Source: Deltaproteobacteria bacterium
GTDB taxonomy: Bacteria; Bdellovibrionota_C; UBA2361; SZUA-149; JAITKM01
Length of the DNA stretch: 13,493 nucleotides
Reading direction: 5' to 3'
NCBI GenBank assembly: GCA_031278395.1
Contig: JAITKM010000021.1
Span: 1-13,493 of the forward strand
Below are positions 7,134 to 13,493 of this stretch, in pieces. Each line of letters opens with the position of its first letter. Position 1 is the stretch's first letter. The notes under the pieces were generated by a model. The model had not been told where the DNA came from. It did not search any database and saw nothing but the letters and a program-made list of their open reading frames with translations. The position numbers and the translations under genes were made by a program.

Positions 7134-10100
7134 TCATCGCAAATGTAACCCGGTACCAGAAAGACCAGAAAGATAACCACCACTTACTCCGGCACCGGGA
7201 CCCATTTCAATGACATAATCAGCCTCAGCAATGAGTTCTTGGTCATGTTCAATACAAATCACTGTATTGCCTTTGGCAACTAGTTTTTTCAAAACGCTAA
7301 TTAGTTTATTGACGTCATTCATATGTAAGCCAATGGTCGGCTCGTCAAGAACATAGAGTGTGTTGTTTGCATTAGTGCGTCCCAACTCTGTGGCAATCTT
7401 AATCCTCTGGGCTTCGCCACCAGAGAGAGTATAGGTCGGCTGCCCCAAAACTAAATAACCTAAACCTAACTCATGCGCGTATTCAAGAGAGCGTTTAATA
7501 AGTTTGTGATTCTTAAAAACTACTAACGCATCGCTAATAGTGAGTTTTAAAACTTCACTAATACTTAAGCCCTGAAATTTTATTTTCAGGGCTTGCTCAT
7601 TATAACGTCCCCCCTGACACGCCTCGCAAAGAGTTGCCATTGACGGCAAAAATCCTAAATCCATAGTTACAAATCCCTTGCCGCCACAAGTCGCACATTT
7701 TCCCTTGCCAGTATTATAAGAAAAATAAGCCGCAGTTAAGCCATTGATTTTAGCTTCATTGGTCATAGCAAAGATTTTGCGGATTTCATCTAAAATGCCA
7801 AGATAAGAAGCAGGACTAGAATTTGAATTTTTACTAATCGGGGCCTGCTCAATAGTAATACAGTTCTGAAACTGCTCCCACCCCGTTAGTTTATTCCACT
7901 CCCCATTAGATAAAACCTTTGAGTTTCCAAAATTGATTTTGAGTTTTTGACAAATCGCAGGCAGTAGAGTGCCATAAACCAATGAACTTTTGCCAGCGCC
8001 AGATACACCACAAACAGCTGTCAAACTGTTGGTAGGAAAACGCACATCAATATTTTTTAAATTATTAGTGCGACAACCATAAAGACTAAGCCATCTAAGC
8101 TGCGCGCTTTTGGTTACCGCTTTTGCAGCTTGCGGTGCAGCCTTTTGTTGTAGTTTAGTTAAACATTGAACTGTAGTGGAAGTCTCATATTTCATAAACT
8201 CAGAGAAATTACCTTGCGCAACAATAGCCCCGCCAGTTGCGCCGCCGCCAGGTCCGAGATCAATTAAATAATCTGCCGCTTGAATAAAATCTGGGTCATG
8301 CTCCACAACGACCACAGTATTGCCACGATCCCTTAAAGCCCGAATGATTTTAATTATCAGTTGATTGTCCCGCGGATGCAAGCCAATGCTTGGCTCATCT
8401 AACACATAACAAACTCCAGTTAAGGGCGAACCTAAGGCTCTAGCCAGTCGCAACCTTTGCGCTTCACCACCGGAAATACTTAAAGACGGACGACAGAGTT
8501 CTATATAGTCTAGTCCAATTTCACACATAATATTCAGCAAACCTAGTAACTCCTTGAGAATCGGCTGAGCCACTACATCTTGACTGCCCTGAAATTTAAG
8601 GCTGTGCAAAAAATTTCGTAACTTTGGTGCAGTCATTTGGGTTAAAGCAAAAATTGACTTACCAGCAATAAAAACAGAACGCCCCAGTTCTTTTAATCTT
8701 GCGCCGTTACACTCTGGACAAGTTATAATTGTCTTGTTTTTTTGAATTATCCCAGCGCCACTACATTTTTCACAAGCGCTACTTGCACCTTGAAAAGAAA
8801 AATCCTGCGGATCTAAAGCCCGAAAACCACGCTTACAAGACGGACATACCCTTTGTGTGCTATAAGTGTAAGTTGGATTTGTGCGCTTGTTATATGTAAC
8901 CTCAACAGTGCCGCCAGTTAAAGCTAGGGCTTGCTTAATAGCGTCTGCTAAGAGGTCAGCATTAAATTTAGCGCCGTTAATTTCGGCAATTTGTAGAGAA
9001 ATCCAGTGTCTTTGGTTTTTGTTTAATTTTAAATCTTCAGAGAGAGTAACAAACTCATCATCAATCTTGGCTTGAGTTATTTCAGCTTTAAGAGCCCGTT
9101 CAAACAGTTCAACAAAACTACCTTTGCGCCCTACAATCACTGGTGCAAAAACAAAAATCCGACCAGTCTTTTGCAAAACTTCCTCAACTATTTGCTCAAC
9201 TGAGTAACTAATCACTGGCTGCTGATGTTCTGGACAATATTGAACACCAACCTTTGCATATAATAGCCTCAAGTATTGGTAAATTTCTGAAACCGTAGCC
9301 ACGGTAGAATTTTTTTGCGTTACGCTAGTTGTTTTTTGAGAAACAGCAATAGTTGGCGGTAAGGCTTCAATATTTTCGACCTCTGCTGGTTTTATCTTAG
9401 TTAGGAAATGCCGCGCATATGGAGAAAGACAATCTATATAACGCCGCTGTCCTTCGGCAAACAGAATATCAAAAGCAAGCGACGACTTACCAGAACCTGA
9501 AACGCCAGTGATAATCGTGTAAGAGTTTAGAGGAATCTTGACAGTCAGATTTTTTAAGTTGTTCTGTTTGGCGTTGTAAATGGTTATCGCCTGCTGATTA
9601 GTTGCGCGGGATTGAATTGGCGCTGCGGGAGTACTGGCTGGGGTAGCAATAATTGCCTTAATAGTTTTAGATTTTAGCTTTGAGCTATTACTACCTTCTT
9701 TGGAGATGACACGTTGATATTCCTCAACTAAATTATACGGATCGCCTTTGGCCACAATTTCTCCTCCTGCACTGCCGGCCTCTGGTCCTAAATCAATAAC
9801 CCAATCAGCATTCATAATTACGTCTGTATTATGCTCAATACATAGAATCGAATGCCCGGCGTTGATTATGTAACGAAAAGTTGCCAGTAAATCTTTGATG
9901 TTTTCGGCATGTAAGCCTGATGTTGGTTCGTCTAGTAAGAACAGGGAACTTCTAGAAATCCCAACTGCTTCGTTGTTACTCCGTCGAGCCAAGCCCTTAT
10001 TCACGGGTAATAAACTACTCCGCACTTGGCTCGATGATAAAACCTCGAATTTGGAATTTTTAGAAGTTCCCAGTAAACAAGGTTGTTCGTCAAGGTGTTT

Positions 10101-12620
10101 AGCCAATTTCAACCGCTGAGCTTCGCCGCCAGAAAGTTGACTAATGGCTTGTCCGAGTTTTAAATAACCTAGTCCTAGGTTTCTAAGCGGCGTGAGTTTA
10201 GCTAAGATTTGATTAGCTCTTTGAGTTTCTCCAGCCATGAGAAATAGGTCGTAAGTTTCGTCTAAAGTCATGTTGAGAAAATCAGCAATAGTTTTATTTA
10301 GATATTTAACTGTCAGGATTGAATCTTGAAATCGCAGTCCGTTGCAGGTATCGCAAAGCACATAAACATTAGCTAAAAATTGCATTTCTATTTTATTATA
10401 ACCCGCACCTTGACAAGTTGGACAACGCCCCCCTTCAACATTAAAGGAAAAAGAGGCTTTGGATAGTCCTTGTGCAATGGCAGATTCGGTGCTGGCAAAC
10501 GCGCTGCGAATATCGTCCCAAATTTTAGTGTAGGTGGCAGGATTAGAACGTGGGGATTTAACTAGCGGGGTTTGATCAACAAAGATAATGTCCGAAATAT
10601 TTTCTAAGCCTTCAATTTTATCTAAAGCTTGTTTTTTATAAATACACTCGCGTAGTAGCGATGATTTGCCAGAACCAGATACCCCGCTTAACACCACAAA
10701 TTTATTAAGCGGAATATGGAGGTCAATGTTTTTTAAATTATTGGCGTGGCAACCATAAATAGAAAGAAAGTTTTTGGATTTTGCGGAATATGCTTTGGCA
10801 TGTTGCGCTTTTGTCAAAGACGACCAGACAGGCTGGGCAAGATGTTTAGCAGTTAGCGAGTTTGAATAGTTGAGTAAGTCTTTAACCGTTCCTTGAAACA
10901 CGACGTTACCGCCTTCTTTGCCGGATTTGGGTCCCAAATCTAAAACTTCGTCAGCTGCCGCAATAACCTCTTTATCATGCTCAACAACAAACACAGTGTT
11001 TCCTCGATCACGGAGTAGTTTTAAGATCTGAATTAGTTTTTGTGTATCTGTTTGGTGTAGACCAATAGTTGGCTCATCTAACACAATAGTCAGGTTGGTA
11101 AGCCTGGAACCTAAGATCGAAGTTAAGTTGACACGTTGCGCTTCTCCGCCGGATAAAGTTTTAGTTGGTCGGTCAAGCGTGAGGTAGCCTAAACCAATAT
11201 CAATCAAATATTTTAATCGGCTTTGTACCTCGTGCAAGACAGAAGTGAGCAATTTATTACTTGCAAACTTAGCTTCTAGGCTGGCAATAAATTTGGTTAA
11301 CTCAGAGATGGTCATTTGCCAAATTTGTGGCAAGGAAAATCCCTGCACTTTGTAGGATAAAACGTTTTCCTTTAGTCTATTGCCAGCGCAGGCTGGGCAG
11401 ACAAATTCACTTTTGTAGCGCGCGAGTAAAACGCGAACCTGAATTTTGTGCCGAGCTTTACTCAGCCATTCAAACCAGCTTTCTACACTATAAAATGGTA
11501 GGTCTTCGTCATCAGTTGTCAAAATCAGGCGCTGGACTTTTTTGCTAAGTTTGTGCCATGGATCAGTCATGGAAATATTATTTTTTTTGCAAAATTTTTT
11601 GAGTGAAGTTCTTTCCCATTCTGCGGCTGGCGTTGCCCAACAGGCAATTGCGCCAGCACTTAGGCTTTTATTTGGGTCTGGCACGACTAGTGCGGGGTCA
11701 ACTTTTAAGATTTTGCCAAAACCAGAACATTTTTCACAAGCGCCTAGCGGGTTGTTAAAAGAGAAGATATTAGGATTAGGAGTTTCAAAGACTGTTTTAC
11801 AAGTTGGGCACAGGGCTTTGGTAGTGTAGCGCTGGTGAAAACTTGGGACTTTGGTGGTTTTAGAGAGGGTGATAACTTCTATTTCATGATTGCCGTGCTG
11901 TAGGGCTTGTTGGAGCGAATCAAAAAGGCGCGTCTCGTCTTGGGTAGAGGGTAAAACAATTCTGTCAATAATGATAGTTATTTCAGTTTCTTTTTTAGAA
12001 GTTCCTGGGGAGTTGATTACAATTACTGTTTCTAGGTCTAAATTTTCTATTTTTTCGATAGAATTTGTTTGCGGATTAAAGAATCGAATAAAACCTTTAG
12101 AAATTAGGTCATTCTTGAATTTTTCAAGGTTTTGGAATGATTGCAGTTTAGCTTGAAAGCAAATTAAAAGGTAGCTGTCAGTTTGTTTTTTGGTGGCTTG
12201 TAAAATTTTTTTTAAGATGTCGCCGGGGCTTTGTTGGCTTAATTCAATGCCGCATTTGGGGCAGTGTTTGATAGCAGTATTTGCCCAAATTATTTTTAGG
12301 TATTCGTTGATTTCGGTGAGAGTTCCGACGGTTGATCTGGAGCTGGTAACTTGGTTGTGTTGTCGTAGGATTAAGGCTGGGCGAACATTTTTGGCTGAGT
12401 CAAGATTAGGTTGAGGTAAGCGTTCTAGGAACTGTCTGGTGTAAGGACTAAAAGTTTCAATGTAGCGTCTGCCGCCTTCGGCATAAATTGTGTCAAAAGC
12501 CAGAGAGGATTTACCAGAGCCAGATAGTCCGGTGATGACGATTAGTTTGTTGTGTTCAAACTCTAGGTTTAAATTTTTGAGGTTATTTTCTTTAATTCCA
12601 GTAAAGGTTAGCTTGTTCAT
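7134..12620 (-). CDS. uvrA: Tandem (double-length) UvrA, excinuclease ABC subunit A
   Basis: UvrA is the ATP-driven damage sensor of nucleotide excision repair; it loads UvrB on lesions. This chain has two complete UvrA units joined near residues 980-1015 by a Ser/Thr/Ala-rich linker. All four ATPase domains have intact motifs. Walker A starts near residues 31, 645, 1037 and 1537 (GLSGSGKSS, GVSGSGKSS twice, GVSGAGKSS). SGGEAQR signatures lie near 488, 829, 1382 and 1732. Walker B/D-loops DEPTIGLH, DEPTSGLH, DEPSIGLH and DEPTIGLH lie near 510, 895, 1406 and 1757. Zinc-finger CxxC pairs are present in each half (about 272-300 and 728-760; 1257-1285 and 1640-1670). A usual UvrA is about 940 aa and works as a dimer, so this could act as a covalent dimer, as in Chlamydia. 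Two oddities stand out: about 43 extra residues at 850-893 encoded by a palindromic element, and a C-terminus ending right after the final GPGAGVSGG in repeat-derived codons. The ATG at 12620 has only a weak AGAA upstream. Confidence 0.97.
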   Translation of the reverse strand: MNKLTFTGIKENNLKNLNLEFEHNKLIVITGLSGSGKSSLAFDTIYAEGGRRYIETFSPYTRQFLERLPQPNLDSAKNVRPALILRQHNQVTSSRSTVGTLTEINEYLKIIWANTAIKHCPKCGIELSQQSPGDILKKILQATKKQTDSYLLICFQAKLQSFQNLEKFKNDLISKGFIRFFNPQTNSIEKIENLDLETVIVINSPGTSKKETEITIIIDRIVLPSTQDETRLFDSLQQALQHGNHEIEVITLSKTTKVPSFHQRYTTKALCPTCKTVFETPNPNIFSFNNPLGACEKCSGFGKILKVDPALVVPDPNKSLSAGAIACWATPAAEWERTSLKKFCKKNNISMTDPWHKLSKKVQRLILTTDDEDLPFYSVESWFEWLSKARHKIQVRVLLARYKSEFVCPACAGNRLKENVLSYKVQGFSLPQIWQMTISELTKFIASLEAKFASNKLLTSVLHEVQSRLKYLIDIGLGYLTLDRPTKTLSGGEAQRVNLTSILGSRLTNLTIVLDEPTIGLHQTDTQKLIQILKLLRDRGNTVFVVEHDKEVIAAADEVLDLGPKSGKEGGNVVFQGTVKDLLNYSNSLTAKHLAQPVWSSLTKAQHAKAYSAKSKNFLSIYGCHANNLKNIDLHIPLNKFVVLSGVSGSGKSSLLRECIYKKQALDKIEGLENISDIIFVDQTPLVKSPRSNPATYTKIWDDIRSAFASTESAIAQGLSKASFSFNVEGGRCPTCQGAGYNKIEMQFLANVYVLCDTCNGLRFQDSILTVKYLNKTIADFLNMTLDETYDLFLMAGETQRANQILAKLTPLRNLGLGYLKLGQAISQLSGGEAQRLKLAKHLDEQPCLLGTSKNSKFEVLSSSQVRSSLLPVNKGLARRSNNEAVGISRSSLFLLDEPTSGLHAENIKDLLATFRYIINAGHSILCIEHNTDVIMNADWVIDLGPEAGSAGGEIVAKGDPYNLVEEYQRVISKEGSNSSKLKSKTIKAIIATPASTPAAPIQSRATNQQAITIYNAKQNNLKNLTVKIPLNSYTIITGVSGSGKSSLAFDILFAEGQRRYIDCLSPYARHFLTKIKPAEVENIEALPPTIAVSQKTTSVTQKNSTVATVSEIYQYLRLLYAKVGVQYCPEHQQPVISYSVEQIVEEVLQKTGRIFVFAPVIVGRKGSFVELFERALKAEITQAKIDDEFVTLSEDLKLNKNQRHWISLQIAEINGAKFNADLLADAIKQALALTGGTVEVTYNKRTNPTYTYSTQRVCPSCKRGFRALDPQDFSFQGASSACEKCSGAGIIQKNKTIITCPECNGARLKELGRSVFIAGKSIFALTQMTAPKLRNFLHSLKFQGSQDVVAQPILKELLGLLNIMCEIGLDYIELCRPSLSISGGEAQRLRLARALGSPLTGVCYVLDEPSIGLHPRDNQLIIKIIRALRDRGNTVVVVEHDPDFIQAADYLIDLGPGGGATGGAIVAQGNFSEFMKYETSTTVQCLTKLQQKAAPQAAKAVTKSAQLRWLSLYGCRTNNLKNIDVRFPTNSLTAVCGVSGAGKSSLVYGTLLPAICQKLKINFGNSKVLSNGEWNKLTGWEQFQNCITIEQAPISKNSNSSPASYLGILDEIRKIFAMTNEAKINGLTAAYFSYNTGKGKCATCGGKGFVTMDLGFLPSMATLCEACQGGRYNEQALKIKFQGLSISEVLKLTISDALVVFKNHKLIKRSLEYAHELGLGYLVLGQPTYTLSGGEAQRIKIATELGRTNANNTLYVLDEPTIGLHMNDVNKLISVLKKLVAKGNTVICIEHDQELIAEADYVIEMGPGAGVSGGYLSGLSGTGLHLR
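7145..7162. repeat. REP-like repeat copy forming the 3' end of uvrA
   Basis: GTAACCCGGTACCAGAAA is identical to 13474-13491. Read on the minus strand it supplies the codons for S-G-T-G-L near the UvrA C-terminus; the stop TGA follows four codons later. It is inverted relative to the 5741-5871 cluster, so the RAYT gene lies between oppositely oriented copies. Confidence 0.9.
9944..10071. repeat. 128-bp palindromic element inserted in frame in uvrA (RPE-like)
   Basis: The outer arms 9944-9964 and 10051-10071 are 21-bp inverted repeats matching at 19 positions. Nested within, TCGAGCCAAG (9984-9993) pairs perfectly with CTTGGCTCGA (10025-10034). Between the two arm sets, TTCG..GTT on the left matches the reverse complement on the right, so the whole block is quasi-palindromic. 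It encodes about residues 850-893 of UvrA (from LGTSKNSKFEV to VGISRSS), placed between the signature LSGGEAQRLKLAKHL and Walker B LFLLDEPTSGLH. Other UvrA ATPase domains have only about ten residues there. Rickettsia palindromic elements show this behaviour: small, structured and tolerated in frame. I infer the same class of element without claiming sequence identity. Confidence 0.85.
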
Positions 12621-12856
12621 TTTTTTCTAATTTTGTTCATAGTATTTTGTAGCAGTGTGTATGTAATTGTTTAGTTTACGGGTAGGCTAAACGGTTACCT
12701 GTGTATCATAATGTAACTTTAAGCGCTTGTTTTTAAAAATATTTTTGTAATATTGCGAAATAACGATGGCTTAAACGGAAAGATCTTCAAGCATGTTTTA
12801 GGCTCCTCTACGAAAAATAATCTAAATCCTCAAAAAGTATTTCTGTTGGTCTGTTC

Positions 12857-12967
12857 TGGTACAGGGTTACTTTATTTATTAGTTTTTTCATGAATTAAAT
12901 AAGCATAACCCTCTAAATTATTTTGTAATTTCTAAAAAAGTCTAAAAACCAAAGTAACCCTGTACCA
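12857..12967. repeat. REPIN-like inverted pair of REP repeats
   Basis: TGGTACAGGGTTACTTT (12857-12873) and AAAGTAACCCTGTACCA (12951-12967) are perfect 17-bp inverted repeats separated by 77 bp of AT-rich sequence. Both are versions of the RAYT-flanking motif with T/A in place of the central G/C, and the paired change keeps their complementarity. The left copy extends to TTCTGG, as in the other copies. REPINs are such inverted REP doublets of roughly 100 bp, mobilised by RAYTs. The position upstream of two divergent genes argues against a terminator role. Confidence 0.8.
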
Positions 12968-13038
12968 TGGTACTTCATGGAAAGAACCGCACTAGGGGAA
13001 CCAATTAATAACTTGCTCTATAGCAGCAAATACTATAG

Positions 13039-13066
13039 TTGCCTTAATTTGTGGGTAAACTGTAAT
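13039..13066 (+). promoter_or_regulatory. Candidate promoter for the 41-aa gene
   Basis: TTGCCT (13039-13044) and TGTAAT (13061-13066) are separated by 16 bp, with the -10 box differing from TATAAT at one (important) position. Transcription would start about 43 bases before the ATG at 13116. Confidence 0.35.
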
Positions 13067-13115
13067 TAGTTTTTTATTGTGGATTAAGAAATTTTTCCAC
13101 GGAAAGGAGAATAAT

Positions 13116-13241
13116 ATGTTTTTCCCATTTGACCAACTAGACCAAATTCTAGCTAATATTGTCATATTAGTTAGTGTGTTTACAGTCGTAGCGATGATTG
13201 TGCTTTTAGCTCTAAAGCATTTAAAGGAAGACAAAAATTAA
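13116..13241 (+). CDS. Small single-pass membrane protein, 41 aa
   Basis: The ATG at 13116 is preceded by AAGGAG (13104-13109) with 6-base spacing, the best ribosome binding site in the window, and the frame ends with TAA at 13239-13241. The product starts MFFPFDQLDQIL, has one hydrophobic helix (about residues 11-33, NIVILVSVFTVVAMIVLLAL), and ends in a basic/acidic tail KHLKEDKN, which predicts a cytoplasmic C-terminus. A hairpin follows 8 bases after the stop. A strong RBS, a clear transmembrane helix and a downstream hairpin support a real gene despite its size. No family is recognised; small membrane proteins of this type often modulate a larger membrane complex or act as toxins, but nothing here decides between these. 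Confidence 0.65.
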   Translation: MFFPFDQLDQILANIVILVSVFTVVAMIVLLALKHLKEDKN

Positions 13242-13248
13242 GATTTGC

Positions 13249-13299
13249 AAAGAGTTGGTTAATGTTCTTAGGTTTTTCTTAAGAGGTTACCCACTCTTT
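13249..13299 (+). terminator. Hairpin downstream of the 41-aa gene
   Basis: AAAGAGT (13249-13255) pairs with ACTCTTT (13293-13299), extended by GGT/ACC after one mismatch, with an inner TCTTA/TAAGA stem near 13266-13285. No strong U-run follows directly, so it is an imperfect terminator, but its place after the stop fits. Confidence 0.45.
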
Positions 13300-13470
13300 A
13301 TTACAAAAATTTTAGTTATCTGGTATATTTAATTATTTATCTAGTATCAGCTTACTTTAAGCTTATTTTTAACTTTATGTTTTTGTTATGATTTTCTGAT
13401 TGAAAAAAATGCTCCAAATCTTACTTCATCGTTTTAAATTCTTAAAAGTTTCCACTGGAATTTATGATTA

Positions 13471-13493
13471 AAAGTAACCCGGTACCAGAAAAG
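13471..13493. repeat. REP-like repeat copy at the right edge
   Basis: AAAGTAACCCGGTACCAGAA is present here, with GTAACCCGGTACCAGAAA (13474-13491) identical to the copy at 7145-7162 and in the same orientation. The window ends inside or just after it, so a partner copy may lie beyond. Confidence 0.88.

Larger units (their letters stand above)
12621..13115. other. Divergent intergenic region between uvrA and the small membrane-protein gene
   Basis: This 495-bp spacer carries no convincing gene. On the minus strand TATGAT (12710-12705) could be a -10 box for uvrA, giving an RNA leader of roughly 75-80 bases that would contain GGTAACCGTTTAG (12699-12687). It also holds the inverted REP pair (12857-12967), the perfect 12-bp palindrome GTACCATGGTAC (12962-12973), and CTATAG at 13018-13023 and 13033-13038 around a 9-base loop. 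I see no tRNA and no LexA-type box. Confidence 0.5.

Noticed and set aside
11542-11829. 95-residue plus-strand frame and similar frames inside uvrA
   Set aside because: UvrA motifs run continuously on the opposite strand through all of these.
12614-12660. LexA/SOS box upstream of uvrA (GTTC-N7-GTTC type)
   Set aside because: GTTC occurs at 12614 and 12634, but the spacing is wrong for the alphaproteobacterial box, and no CTG-N10-CAG type site is evident.
12857-12967. Intrinsic terminator or inverted-repeat terminator
   Set aside because: It lies upstream of both flanking genes, which are divergent, has a 77-bp spacer and lacks a U-tract. The arms match the dispersed repeat family instead.
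12992-13234. 80-residue minus-strand reading frame
   Set aside because: It lies antisense to the 41-aa gene, has no ribosome binding site that I can see, and its composition looks like a shadow frame.

Overview
The window is AT-rich bacterial DNA, most likely from a host-associated or obligately intracellular bacterium. Three things point that way. There is the C-terminal part of a protein resembling the membrane domain of F-type conjugation TraG. There is a double-length UvrA of 1,828 residues, an architecture I know from Chlamydiae. There are also compact palindromic repeats, one of them inserted in frame inside a coding sequence in the manner of Rickettsia palindromic elements. These signals do not agree on one phylum (Chlamydiae, Rickettsiales/Holosporales-like Alphaproteobacteria and Dependentiae are all possible), so I leave the taxon open.

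Layout. 1-951 (+) is the end of the TraG-like membrane protein; its frame is open to the left edge. It converges on an unrecognised 238-residue protein (1033-1749, -). A 317-bp AT-rich spacer separates that gene from a divergent 1,221-residue orphan (2067-5732, +) with a long glycine/alanine-rich hydrophobic block and a charged, coiled-coil-like C-terminal half. A cluster of three repeats (5736-5871) follows, then a REP-associated tyrosine transposase (RAYT; 6067-7041, -), then another repeat copy in the opposite orientation (7145-7162) that forms the last codons of the giant uvrA (7134-12620, -). Upstream of uvrA lie a 111-bp inverted pair of the same repeat (12857-12967), a 41-residue single-pass membrane protein with a strong ribosome binding site (13116-13241, +), a hairpin, and a last repeat copy at the right edge.

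The main theme is repeats and their probable mobiliser. At least seven copies of a short motif, consensus GTAACCC(G/T)GTAC(C/T)A, occur in both orientations. Copies in opposite orientation bracket a RAYT, and one pair forms a REPIN-like inverted doublet. This fits a REP/RAYT system that has altered neighbouring genes, notably the 3' end of uvrA. Separately, a 128-bp quasi-palindrome of unrelated sequence sits in frame inside UvrA, between the ABC signature and the Walker B motif of its second ATPase domain. It adds about 43 residues without breaking the frame.
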